Positions 29,178-38,688 of a stretch of DNA of 64,000 bases are shown in pieces. The notes below the pieces were generated by a model that did not search any database, was not told where the DNA came from, and worked only from the letters and a program-made list of their open reading frames with translations. Numbering within the stretch: position 1 is the first letter of the stretch; the number at the start of each line of letters is the position of its first letter. Both the position numbers and the translations under genes were made by a program. This DNA is from Strigamia acuminata (taxonomy: Eukaryota; Arthropoda; Chilopoda; Geophilomorpha; Linotaeniidae): the NCBI GenBank assembly GCA_949358305.1, contig OX442319.1, positions 558,001 to 622,000 on the forward strand. The letters are read 5' to 3'.

Positions 29178-30991
29178 ATCCAGTGCATAGATTTGGTCTG
29201 ACCCCACGCAAAATTGCCAAACGAGACGGAAGTAATTTAACGCATGACGAACAAGAGCAGATTAGGCGAATGGTGTTCGGCCACAGAAACGATATCGCTC
29301 AACTAAAAAAAGATTTTAACTTCGGAATACCAGACCCGGCAGCTGCAGGTACTGCTACGCTTATGGATGATATGAAATCTCGAGTCGATGACCATATTAA
29401 ACAGAGTTTAGAGCACGATGTGCGAGTTAAAGCAAACATAGATGCACATAAGACAGAAATAGCTGACGAAATAGAGCAAATCAAACAGAGTTTACAGGAT
29501 GATGGACAAATTAAGGCTGAAATGACTGCAGAAATAGAGCACATCAAACAGAGTTTACAGGATGATGTGCAAATTCAAGCGAGCATAGATGCACATAAGG
29601 CTGAAATGACTGCAGAAATAGAACGCATCAAACAGAGTTTACAGGATGATGAGCGAGTTAAAGCAATGATAGAAACATATAAGGCTGAAATAATTGCGGA
29701 AATAGAGCACAACAAACAGAGTTTGCAGGATGATGAGCGAGTTAAAGCAATGCTAGATACACATAAGGCCGAAATGGCTACAGAAATCGTACATATTAAA
29801 CAGAGTTTACAAGATGATGAGCAAATTAAAGCAATGCTAGATACATATAAGGCTAAAATAATCTCAGAAACAGAGCAGAAACAGAGTTTACAAGATGATG
29901 AGCAAGTTAAAGCAATGCTAGATGCACATGAAGCTGAAATGATTGCAAAAATAGAATTCATCAAACGGAGTTTTCAGGATGATGGGCAAATTAAAGCAAT
30001 GCTAAATGCACTTAAGACTGAAATGGCTATAAAAATAGAAACCATCAAATATAGTTTACAGGACAATGAACAAATTAAAGCAATGCTAGAAAAATATAAG
30101 TTTGAAATGACTGCAGAAATAGAGGACATTAAACAAAGTTCACAGGACAATGAGCAAATTAAAGCAATGCTAGAAGCATTTAAGGCTGAAATGGCTGAAG
30201 AAATAGAGCGCATCAAACAAAGTTTACAGTATGATGTGAAAATTAAAGCAATGCTAGTAATGGCTACAGAAATACAGCGCATCAAACAGAGTTTACAGGA
30301 TGATGGGAGAATTAAAGCGAGCATAGATGCACATAAGGCAGAAATGACTGCAGAAATAGAGCGCATCAAACAGAGTTTACAGGATGATGAGCGAGTTAAA
30401 GCAATGCTAGATGCATATAAGATTGAAATGGCTACAGAAATAGAACACATCAAACAGACAATACAGATTAATGCGGATGAACAGAGTTTACAAGATGATG
30501 TGCAAATTACAGCAATGCATGAAGTGAATGCAGAACTAGAGCAGATCAGACAAGTTGAAAAATATATTGTGAAATTTGAAAATTATCATCCACCCAGCAT
30601 AGCAGATTCCCACTATTTTTACGGGAAAGGAGAAATACTTTTTTTCACTGATGAAATAGAAACATCATTTTTTTCAACATTTAGAAGATGTGAAATTACA
30701 AGTATAGAAGTTATGCAACGCGGCATGCATAAAACGGATGTACCTGCAGAAGTTCCCATTAATAGCATAGGAATTTTTTATATGGATTTGGAGGAACCCT
30801 TGGTACCCGTTCTGATTGCTGAGATTGTCCTCGTTAGAGGTACAGGTAAGTTACTCTGGAAACAAGTTTGCAATCCTCCGGTAAAAATAAAAGCTCAACA
30901 AATGCTCTTTATTGTAGGACAACCAAAAGAATTTGATAAAATACCAGGAACGTATCAAGTGTTTGTTCACTTTAATTTGTTTAATGATTAA
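29138..30991 (+). CDS. Fibre-like protein with 28-residue coiled-coil repeats
   Basis: 617 aa from ATG 29138 (behind TATTAAAAAA). It has an N-terminal region of about 75 residues with a basic patch. About 14 head-to-tail repeats of a 28-residue unit (IKQSLQDDEQIKAMLDAHKA, then EMTAEIEH) follow. Exactly four heptads per unit implies one continuous coiled coil, plausibly a trimeric stalk. Two units are shortened. The last 140 residues, from about KYIVKFENYH on, are non-repetitive and beta-rich (IGIFYMDLEEPLVPVLIAEI; YQVFVHFNLF) and could be a knob. By comparison with adenovirus fibre it may be the attachment spike; a tail-tip or scaffold role cannot be excluded. It follows protease 2 with overlap and ends 5 bases before the converging polymerase stop. 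Confidence 0.75.
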   Translation: MGSVNKARDDFHLNPVHRFGLTPRKIAKRDGSNLTHDEQEQIRRMVFGHRNDIAQLKKDFNFGIPDPAAAGTATLMDDMKSRVDDHIKQSLEHDVRVKANIDAHKTEIADEIEQIKQSLQDDGQIKAEMTAEIEHIKQSLQDDVQIQASIDAHKAEMTAEIERIKQSLQDDERVKAMIETYKAEIIAEIEHNKQSLQDDERVKAMLDTHKAEMATEIVHIKQSLQDDEQIKAMLDTYKAKIISETEQKQSLQDDEQVKAMLDAHEAEMIAKIEFIKRSFQDDGQIKAMLNALKTEMAIKIETIKYSLQDNEQIKAMLEKYKFEMTAEIEDIKQSSQDNEQIKAMLEAFKAEMAEEIERIKQSLQYDVKIKAMLVMATEIQRIKQSLQDDGRIKASIDAHKAEMTAEIERIKQSLQDDERVKAMLDAYKIEMATEIEHIKQTIQINADEQSLQDDVQITAMHEVNAELEQIRQVEKYIVKFENYHPPSIADSHYFYGKGEILFFTDEIETSFFSTFRRCEITSIEVMQRGMHKTDVPAEVPINSIGIFYMDLEEPLVPVLIAEIVLVRGTGKLLWKQVCNPPVKIKAQQMLFIVGQPKEFDKIPGTYQVFVHFNLFND

Positions 30992-30995
30992 CATT

Positions 30996-33900
30996 TTATT
31001 CAACATAACCATAAGCCTTTGTGTGAATACAATCATCTAATATCACTCGTTTCTTGTCTTTCGCTGATAATGCCAATTTGTCCACCTCGACCGTTGTGAG
31101 AACATGCAGTTTCGATTTGATCGTTTCAAATTTCAATCTGTGGGCCTCCCGTTCTCCGAACAATATCTTCTTGTACGCCTCCAAGTCCAGCTCTTGCTCC
31201 ACGACGGCCTTCTTTATGCCTTTACATCGCATGCTCGTTTTCCCGTTCACGTTATAAGCGTAACATTTGGCTCTTAGCCCTACAAACTCTTCTATCGGCT
31301 CGCCGGCAGTCTCGTCTTTGAAGCATCCTATTACACGCCTGTTCCTGCCATCAGGTGGGTCGTAATTAGACAGATCCATCACTTCTGGTATTTCTTCTCT
31401 GAAGAACGAGTAGACTGACGGAGCTTCTATTTCATACATCAAACTATCCGTATCCGTCATCAGCAATCTCAGCTTGTCTGAGAATTTTTTTTTCATGACG
31501 TTGTAATGAAAGTCATATAGCAAGCATTTAGACAAGTCCAGGATAGTTAATCCGCTGTAAATAGGTTTGTCTAACGTCAATTCCAGCTTTCGGCGTTCAA
31601 CCAAAATCAGATCTTTATTTAAAACTTTAAATCCTTTGAAACCGGCGTGGTTGAGGTGTTTATCCCAGTCTTTCTGATTATTCACCAGATAAAATTGTCT
31701 ATATTTCCTCACGTCTTGCAAGGTTTTTCCAAAGACCGAGTTGTTAGAGAGTTTCGCCAATTCCTGCTCAAAATCACTGGTAGCGGACTTCCGTTTCTCA
31801 ATATTCAGTTCGATATACTTGGCCAGCCACGGTTTTTGCTCAAACGTCAGCACTTTTTTTATTTTCATCAACCTCATGCCCAGGGACAAGTACAATTGCA
31901 GAGCTCTGTAATGCAGAATGTAATTACAACGACCTTGCAAATGTGGAATTAATCTGGGACAAGTGTCGTCCGCAGAACGTATCATTTCCGGAGCCAAAGG
32001 CAGACAATTGTGGGACAAGTGCAGTTCTTGCGGATATCCCAAATCCACTTCCAAGATGCACCCCGTCGTATCGTTCTCTCCCATTTTCAAAATCCTTTCT
32101 TGCGTCCATTCGGCTAAATTATTGTCGAAGGCAAACTTTCCAACAGGTAACGGTTTGCTCATTGCCCAGGAATACATGGAATTTGCATCCAAATAGACGA
32201 TATAACTCTCTGGTTTCTCACAATCGTACCCCGATGCCAGAAGAGGATTATTAGCTTTGGCGTAGCGTTGACTGATCGTGGCAACACCGCCTCTTATTCC
32301 TTGTTCGACAAACATGTACATATCTGGATCAGACAGAAGTTCCAATTTAACTTTGGTGATGAGCAGCGCCGCGTCCCAAGACAGACTCGGAAACGTGATA
32401 TAATGACAGGGGTCTAGCTTGTAATGATTCAAACACATTTTCCTAAACTGTTCGAATATATCCGCCAACAACAGAGCGTCGGTCTTCAGATATAAATCGT
32501 GATATTCGCCCATGTTTTTAATTCCCAACGTTTTCCAAACTAACTGGGCATATTGGTAATCGTCGTCGGATATGTTCTCAAATTCTTCTATCGGCGGAAG
32601 TTTATCTTCTTGAAATTTTGACCAACCGGTCATATATCTGTAAGGGTATACTCCTTTCCTCTTAAGAAAATCAATTTCCTCGCCCTTAAACTCGCTTCGA
32701 AAGACAACAAACTGCGACTTCTCTAGATTTTTAGCCAAATTGGATAAACTGCTCGCGAGAAATTGAAAACTATCCAAGAATTTTAACGTAACTTTACGGG
32801 GCACTTTTGGATCATCGCTGGTATTGATTCTCAGCGTGAAAGATTTGTATAATTCCGAGTTTTCGGCGATGACGGTCACTTTTTCTGTCTCGACGGTCAA
32901 ATGTGGGAATATCAAATGAAAATCATACCTTTTCCCATTATGGAAAACTACCGGCACAGATCTCCGCCAATGGTAGTTGAGGTTACATTTGCCGTGTGCG
33001 GCTCCGCGAAACTTTCCAGTGAAATGGTTGTGATCCAAGACTTTAGTCCATCCTTCAGCTTTGGAGAACTCGCCATCGCATAAGAAACAAGTTGTTGCAT
33101 TTCTAAATGCGTTCCATTCAAATGGAGTCATCATTTTGGTATTGAATTGTCTTTCCAATTGGGAAAATTGACAAACCACGGCTTTAATTTCTGCACGCAA
33201 CGATTGCAAAAAATGATCGACGGCATCCGGACCTCTGTACAGCTGTAACGGTCTGGAATAAGCTTCGTTCTCCGTGCACACCACTTTAAACGAATAACCA
33301 CACGGCTCGTGAGAATTAATGGTGATCGAATGTAAAGTGGGTTTGATCTCCACTTCAGGCACTAAGAATGCCTCAAAATCAGCGTAGCAAACGTACGGTA
33401 CAGGATATTTTTTTTTTTCACTCTTGAACGTACAGATCGTTCCTTCTTCGGGGCATTTAGTGGCGGAGGGAGTGTTTTTTCCGCAGTATCGTTTATGCTT
33501 AACAAGCACTTTAGCGCTGGAATACCCGTTCATACAGTTCATGCAATAATACCTCTTGTGGCCATCACCGACGCTCATGAGTCGTGAGAAATCCTTGATC
33601 CACATGTAATGATTTTGTTTCTTCAGTAGATTAATAGTGGTAAGGCGGTTTGTCTGAATATTCACTTTTATCGGGACAATCCGTGACGTGGGCAGCAACT
33701 CGAATACATTAATGTTCAAACTTTCATTTCGTCTTTCGAACGTAAGCACTTCTTTCGGCCCCACGGGAAAAACTAGCCCTTCGAGGTTGAGTTTGTCCAA
33801 AAACTGTACGTAATATCCCACTCTGCTAACATGGTCGGGCGCCGGATATAAGGCAGCCAATATGGACCACAAAAAACTTTTTTGATCAGAGTTCTGGACA

Positions 33901-35003
33901 TTTACAACGGCCTTTTTGCTGCGCAGATGTTCATCCAGTTCCTGATAGGACGATTCTTCGGGAACGGAGTGGAATACTGTCAGGTGTTTGTCTCTACCCA
34001 CAATGTTCTTGAATTGGTTGTCGCAGTAGTGACACGGAAAATAACCAAGCAAACGTTTTAGATTCCTCACAAGTCCGTAGCAATTGTTTCCATAGAAGAA
34101 TAGATCGACGTGATGTTTCCTGTTTCTGTGTACGCTCACGTATCTTTGCACGCGATTGCTGACCCAAAAATAAATAGTCACTTCGATATCGGGATTCTGC
34201 AACTGGAATTTTTCTACGTTTCTGTAAGTCAATGGAAATTCAAAGCTTTGCAAATTCAATTCGTGCTCATACTTCAAGTAATTTGGTACATGTTCGGGAT
34301 GATTAGCTGTAGGATGTATACATGCAAGAACGGCCCAAACAAAAGACTTTTGCAACTCAATTTTAAAAGTCAAAACCGCTTTCTTATTGCGAATGACGAC
34401 CGGTAAATCGTTTTTCATACTCAACGGAATTGTCGGAACATCTTTATACCACCCACCTTTCTGGTGTAAAGCACCAAAACCAATTTTAATCTCGTCCACA
34501 CAAAGGTAATATAAATAGTCGTGAGTTTCGACAAATTCGGCATTTTGTATGGCCAGTTCTTTTGCAGCCGAATCCAGAATGTGGTCAACATCGTCCGAAT
34601 GCATCACGAACGGATCGGCCAGGTACCATTTATGAAGATCAGTCGACGAGTTCAGGGAATGCCGATATCTCAATAGCATCATAACGCTCACTTTGCACGA
34701 ATTCATGTCAGCTGCAACTTCTGCTGCCAATGCACGGATGTTTGGAGTGGCATCTTTCATCACGTCTTCTATGTCAAAAATCCTTTCGTCAAATTCGACA
34801 ATGTACTCACGCACTTGGCTGTCAAAGATATTTTTGAAAAGGTAATACGGACGTGGCTCAATGTTCACAAAATCATCATATTCTCGGCATTTCGCCAAGA
34901 GTTGTTCCAACTTGATGTTTAACTTGAAATCCTTAGATAAATGTCCATTTTCTCTTTTTCCTTTCAAAAACTCAACGCATTTCTTGTTTTTGTATCTATT
35001 CAT
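30996..35003 (-). CDS. polB: Protein-primed-type family B DNA polymerase
   Basis: About 1335 aa from ATG 35003. It replicates the element. The 3'-5' exonuclease shows Exo I CYADFEAFL (about 540), Exo II FHNGKRYDFH (about 688) and Exo III YLKTDALLLAD (about 840). The polymerase shows motif A DANSMYSWA (about 940), motif B KLSNNSVFGK (about 1085) and motif C TDTDSLMYE (about 1185), with KCYAY near 1247. An HNH/endonuclease VII-like zinc site (CFLC, then DHNHFTGKFRGAAHGKCN) is inserted between Exo I and Exo II. The N-terminal 500 residues hold two similar modules, each with a KSF(V/L)W(A/S)(V/I)LA motif and ending in a C2H2/C2HC finger. The start is the ATG preceded by no other in-frame ATG. It converges on the fibre gene. 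Confidence 0.95.
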   Translation of the reverse strand: MNRYKNKKCVEFLKGKRENGHLSKDFKLNIKLEQLLAKCREYDDFVNIEPRPYYLFKNIFDSQVREYIVEFDERIFDIEDVMKDATPNIRALAAEVAADMNSCKVSVMMLLRYRHSLNSSTDLHKWYLADPFVMHSDDVDHILDSAAKELAIQNAEFVETHDYLYYLCVDEIKIGFGALHQKGGWYKDVPTIPLSMKNDLPVVIRNKKAVLTFKIELQKSFVWAVLACIHPTANHPEHVPNYLKYEHELNLQSFEFPLTYRNVEKFQLQNPDIEVTIYFWVSNRVQRYVSVHRNRKHHVDLFFYGNNCYGLVRNLKRLLGYFPCHYCDNQFKNIVGRDKHLTVFHSVPEESSYQELDEHLRSKKAVVNVQNSDQKSFLWSILAALYPAPDHVSRVGYYVQFLDKLNLEGLVFPVGPKEVLTFERRNESLNINVFELLPTSRIVPIKVNIQTNRLTTINLLKKQNHYMWIKDFSRLMSVGDGHKRYYCMNCMNGYSSAKVLVKHKRYCGKNTPSATKCPEEGTICTFKSEKKKYPVPYVCYADFEAFLVPEVEIKPTLHSITINSHEPCGYSFKVVCTENEAYSRPLQLYRGPDAVDHFLQSLRAEIKAVVCQFSQLERQFNTKMMTPFEWNAFRNATTCFLCDGEFSKAEGWTKVLDHNHFTGKFRGAAHGKCNLNYHWRRSVPVVFHNGKRYDFHLIFPHLTVETEKVTVIAENSELYKSFTLRINTSDDPKVPRKVTLKFLDSFQFLASSLSNLAKNLEKSQFVVFRSEFKGEEIDFLKRKGVYPYRYMTGWSKFQEDKLPPIEEFENISDDDYQYAQLVWKTLGIKNMGEYHDLYLKTDALLLADIFEQFRKMCLNHYKLDPCHYITFPSLSWDAALLITKVKLELLSDPDMYMFVEQGIRGGVATISQRYAKANNPLLASGYDCEKPESYIVYLDANSMYSWAMSKPLPVGKFAFDNNLAEWTQERILKMGENDTTGCILEVDLGYPQELHLSHNCLPLAPEMIRSADDTCPRLIPHLQGRCNYILHYRALQLYLSLGMRLMKIKKVLTFEQKPWLAKYIELNIEKRKSATSDFEQELAKLSNNSVFGKTLQDVRKYRQFYLVNNQKDWDKHLNHAGFKGFKVLNKDLILVERRKLELTLDKPIYSGLTILDLSKCLLYDFHYNVMKKKFSDKLRLLMTDTDSLMYEIEAPSVYSFFREEIPEVMDLSNYDPPDGRNRRVIGCFKDETAGEPIEEFVGLRAKCYAYNVNGKTSMRCKGIKKAVVEQELDLEAYKKILFGEREAHRLKFETIKSKLHVLTTVEVDKLALSAKDKKRVILDDCIHTKAYGYVE

Positions 35004-35011
35004 TTGAAGCA

Positions 35012-35636
35012 CAGAGCGAATCTAAATGGATTTTCATTTTTTATATAAAAGTATTTTGAAAAATTAGAAATTTGGGCATAGGTTTTCCACTCCTTCATGA
35101 TTCAGAGTCATTGATCAACTGAAAAAATTCTGATTCATTTATATACACAAATAAAAAATAAGTATAAATATAAATGCAGAAAACTATTTAAAATAAAATA
35201 CAATTTAAAAAGATGAAATTGTTAAAAGGTTAAATTGATTTAATTAAAATTTCCTAAATAAAAATTTTATTTGTAAATAAAAATGTTAAATGCTATTAAT
35301 GTTGAAATGTATTAAAACTATTTTAAATGAGAATTCATTTGATTTTTTTTCTGGTGGAATGTTTTAATACATTTTAACTTTTAGAATTACACTTGCCTAT
35401 TAACTAGGCCACATTTGAAAATAAAAAATTTCCTCCAGGCAAATGAATTCTCATTTAAACTTGTTTTAATACATTTCAACAGTAATAGCATTAAACATTT
35501 TCATTTACAAATACAAATAAAAAATAAGTAGAAATATAAATGCAGAAAACTATTTCAAATAAAATACAATTTAAAATGAAATTGTTAAAAGGTTAAATTG
35601 TTTTAATTAAAATGTTTAATGCTATTAATATTGAAT
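35012..35636. repeat. Right subterminal region of the Polinton
   Basis: AT-rich, non-coding, with two direct copies of a unit containing AAATATAAATGCAGAAAACT (about 35155 and 35530), and further fragments of the terminal repeat. It probably contains the polymerase promoter next to 35003. Confidence 0.65.
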
Positions 35637-35752
35637 TGTATTAAACCAATTTTAAATAAGAATTCATTTCATTTTTCTGATGGATTGTTTTAATACATTT
35701 TAACTTTTAGAATTACACATTTTCATTTACAAATAAAAATTAAAAATAAGTA
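35637..35752 (-). repeat. Inner part of the right terminal inverted repeat
   Basis: 116 bp. With 37338-37507 (170 bp) it makes up the full 286-bp right repeat, matching 18471-18756 once the LTR element between is taken out. Confidence 0.92.
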
Positions 35753-36286
35753 TGTGGAGTTTTGGGTTTCGAGACGGACGATAATACGTCGCTAGGGGGC
35801 GCTTGGACGTGACGCCAATACGTCCGATAGGCGTCCAAGTGTCGGAGCCAATGGGAACCAAGCTTTATTGTATTTAAATGTAGTAATTTGTTAATAAAGA
35901 TCACTTTGAATTTAAACAAGCCAGCGTGTGCGTCGCGGACCAGCGGGTCCGCCATTTTGTTTATTTGGAGTCAGCTTTAATAAGTTTACATCAGAAGTGG
36001 GGTGAAGGATTCTATGCGACGATAGAAGGATTCTATGCGACGATTGACGAATTCTATGCGGCGATAAGCAATTAAGTAAACGGAAAGTTGAAAAAAAGAG
36101 ACGACGATTGTTTTGCGGTGGAAGCGAAATTCGGCAACAAACGAATAACCACGTGGTCGGTTCGGGAATCAAGACGAGCGATTTGCCGAGACGACACGTG
36201 TTACGAGAAGGTGCAAGCGGAATTACGAAACGAAGGTATGCGATTATGAAGCCGACAACGACAAAGCGCGAAAGAGCAATTACGCC

Positions 36287-37093
36287 ATGCGGGGCCGGGG
36301 TGGCATAGACGGGCGCACGTGGAGCGATTCAGACGATCCGGACGATTCGGATGGAGAAGCAGAACCAGATGCGATGCAAGCGATTGATGCGAGTTCGAAT
36401 AAAATTGATGCGAGTCCAGTCGAAGTTGATAACGAAGTCGGAAGAAGTAGATGCGCAACCTAACGAACTTGACGTGGAACAGGGGGAGTTTAGTGTGGGT
36501 TTGAAAGAGACGAATGATGAAGTTAGCGATGAATTAAATGGCGATGACGATGACAAAGATAAAACGATTCGAAATGGAGACGAAACGATTCGAGATGAAG
36601 ACGAAAAAACGATGATTTTGATGAAAGGAGCGAAACAAATCGAGATGCAGACAAGGAAAGTCGAGATGCGGACGAAGATGTAAACGGAGATGTAAACGCA
36701 GATGATCACGGAGATGTAAACGCAGATGATCACGGAGATGTAAACGCAGATGACCACGAAGATGACCACGAAGATGACCACGAAGATGAAAACGCAGATG
36801 ACCACGCAGATGAAAACACAGATGACCACGAAGATGAAAACACAGATGACCACGAAGATGAAAACGCAGATGACCACGAAGATGAAAACGCAGATGACCA
36901 CGAAGATGAAAACGCAGATGACCACGAAGATGAAAACGCAGATGACCACGAAGATGAAAACGCAGATGACCACGAAGATGAAAACGAAGATGAAAACGCA
37001 GATGACCACAAAGATGAAAACGCAATGACCACAAAGATGAAAAAGTGTAAACAAGATGAGCGTCGGCGGGGACGCCGACGTTTAGTCGGATGA
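36287..37093 (+). pseudogene. Acidic repeat protein frame of the short LTR element
   Basis: From ATG 36287 (MRGRGGIDGRTW) an Asp/Glu-rich frame runs to a TAA near 36458. Acidic coding then continues in a second frame (SEEVDAQPNELDVEQGEF) and from about 36600 in a third. The third holds the 24-bp repeats that read DDHEDENA over and over to about 37045. The change of frame twice points to two indels. If the frame is ignored at a 1-bp gap near 37024, it would end in an Arg-rich tail (RRRGRRR) at 37093; otherwise it stops shortly before. The coding bias towards Asp/Glu in all segments suggests a former protein, but the function is unknown. Confidence 0.5.
36700..37040 (+). repeat. 12/24-bp minisatellite
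   Basis: Tandem copies of a 24-bp unit made of GATGACCACGAA and GATGAAAACGCA halves, with variants. Long frames on both strands across it are products of the repeat length. Confidence 0.93.
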
Positions 37094-37337
37094 CCGAGTG
37101 TGGAGTTTTGGGTTTCGAGACGGACGATAATACGTCGCTAGGGGGCGCTTGGACGTGACGCCAATACGTCCGATAGGCGTCCAAGTGTCGGAGCCAATGG
37201 GAACCAAGCTTTATTGTATTTAAATGTAGTAATTTGTTAATAAAGATCACTTTGAATTTAAACAAGCCAGCGTGTGTGTCGCGGACCAGCGGGTCCGCCA
37301 TTTTATTCGAAGTCAGCTTTTGTTAAGTTTACAAGTA

Positions 37338-37507
37338 TAAATATAAATACAGAAGCGTGCGGGACAACCTAACATAACCTAACCTAAACATTCCCATTCT
37401 CCCGCCCTCGAACCACTTCCTCATTTTAACCTTTTTTAATTTTTGAGCTGAAATCATGGATTGCCCATTTAGTGTGTGGCACCACGGAACCATTTCTCCA
37501 ACAACAC
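37338..37507 (-). repeat. Outer part of the right terminal inverted repeat
   Basis: 170 bp, reverse complement of 18471-18640 as far as can be seen by eye. It is followed by CACT, the right target duplication. Confidence 0.93.
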
Positions 37508-37511
37508 CACT

Positions 37512-38130
37512 GATATGGTTCAGTAAACAATACCGTATGTTATGAGGATTCAGCTGACTCTGAAAAATTAGACTCTGATGAATTAGACTGTTGTCTTATC
37601 AGAAAGACAAGATGAATAAAATATACTGATATCTGTGGTGAAATTTTGAACAAACCGTATTAATTTGTGCTTATTATTTACATTTAGTTTTTTCCTATTA
37701 TTGTTGTCAGAAAAGTGTAAAATATATTACAAACATCTGCTATCAGTAGATGATGATAGTGGATTTGATTGTTCCAATAGGTGGAAAGTTAGCCCGAGTA
37801 TTCTTACAAGGAGACCGCAAGAGTGTGTAATTCACAATTGTTAAAATTATTGTTAAATAAAGTATTCACACGACCTGAGCAATGTTTCTTTCTTATATTT
37901 AAATGCACCTCTCTCTCACATTGTTACAAACAGTTACAACACTCAGAATTCTTTACTGTGTGTTGAAACACCATTTTTTGATTTTTTGAGTAAAAAGGTC
38001 AAGTGTAGCACACCACTTGGTGATTAGCCTGTTCAAACCTTACTCTGGAACCCAGGTAATTTGATATCACATGACATATGGCATCACAACTTTGTTCACC
38101 AACATGACTGCCTGCTTAAAGACAACAATA
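37512..38130. other. Non-coding flank right of the Polinton
   Basis: No gene recognised. A short acidic frame near 37530-37610 is too short to judge. Confidence 0.45.
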
Positions 38131-38134
38131 GTGT

Positions 38135-38206
38135 GTTGTGGTGGCCCAGTGGTTAAGGCAATGCCCCAGGAATCTTTTTACACAGGTTCAAATCCTGTTG
38201 TCTCTA
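38135..38206 (+). pseudogene. tRNA-Ser-like sequence, probable tRNA-derived SINE head or tRNA pseudogene
   Basis: Matches both internal RNA polymerase III boxes: A box TGGCCCAGTGG (38142-38152) and B box GGTTCAAATCC (38185-38195). The D-arm stretch GTGGCCCAGTGGTTAAGGC is close to eukaryotic tRNA-Ser. The T stem ACAGG/CCTGT pairs. The acceptor ends do not pair, and the anticodon and variable arms are shortened, so it is not a working tRNA. An A/T-rich tail follows. Confidence 0.6.
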
Positions 38207-38354
38207 AAAATTTTTACTTTTATTTTTTATTTATTTTTAGCAGTAATGTTAATGTTTGATATTTTATATATGTTAAAAAATTAAAATTAATTATATTAAA
38301 ATTTTTTAAAAAACAAATTTAAATGCCCCATTCTACCGTGCCAATAATCAATAT

Positions 38355-38440
38355 TGTTATGCGTACGGATCGTTCCGATTGACGGCCGATCCGTAGCGTT
38401 CGATTCGGTACATTATTCGGTTTAAAGTTGTCTATGTAGT
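38355..38440 (+). repeat. Truncated LTR fragment, TGTYACGCGTACGG family
   Basis: Starts TGTTATGCGTACGG and follows the 12112 solo LTR for about 85 bases before similarity is lost. Confidence 0.7.
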
Positions 38441-38688
38441 ACTACGCTTGTCATTTCAAATTATCTTTTGTGAAGGTACAGCATCATTCTTTGTTGTATT
38501 GTAAGCAATGCTGGGAAACGATGCAATGTCTGTCATGTTGAATTTAATTAAGATATTGGGCAAGAACATTTACAGTATTTGATTTAACATGCACTTTTCC
38601 GATTTAGTGCATGAATACATTGCAAATGCATTGTTTGCACGAATTGTGTCCATTCTCCAATCCAAAGTTACATACATGAGTTTGTTAA

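Larger units (their letters stand above)
35753..37333 (+). mobile_element. Short non-autonomous LTR element (TRIM-like) inside the Polinton right repeat
   Basis: Direct terminal repeats at 35753-35990 (238 bp) and 37099-37333 (235 bp), starting TGTGGAGTTTTGGG and ending AAGTTTACA, are near identical except for a few bases and a 3-bp length difference. The target duplication is AGTA (35749-35752 and 37334-37337). The internal part is only 1.1 kb and encodes no gag or pol. It inserted after the Polinton, because its removal restores the repeat exactly. The near identity of the two LTRs indicates a recent event. Confidence 0.92.
18471..37507. mobile_element. Polinton/Maverick (adintovirus-like) element
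   Basis: A self-synthesising DNA transposon with virus-like genes. It has 286-bp terminal inverted repeats (18471-18756 and 35637-37507, the latter split by a short LTR element). The 19.0-kb span is about 17.5 kb without that insertion, within the usual Polinton size. The ends read GTGTTGTTGG inward. CACT occurs immediately outside both ends (18467-18470 and 37508-37511). ACCACT also occurs at both ends with a 2-bp overlap on the right, so the duplication may be 4 bp, or 6 bp with loss of AC on the right. Genes inside are a zinc ribbon, PLA2, integrase, two adenain-like proteases, packaging ATPase, capsid proteins, core protein, fibre-like protein and DNA polymerase B. One nonsense codon in the ATPase suggests this copy is defective. 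Confidence 0.95.

Noticed and set aside
29299-30453. Minus-strand frames rich in Ser/Cys/Leu opposite the fibre-like gene
   Set aside because: Shadows of the 84-bp repeat, which has a length divisible by three.
36329-37301. Minus-strand frames rich in FVVICVFI and HLRGHLRF
   Set aside because: Antisense readings of the 24-bp minisatellite and LTR of the short LTR element.
37530-37610. Short acidic frame (YEDSADSEKLDSDELD)
   Set aside because: Too short, no start or family match; could be a fragment of a decayed transposase but cannot be supported.
38135-38206. Functional tRNA-Ser gene
   Set aside because: Acceptor strands do not pair and the anticodon and variable arms are incomplete.
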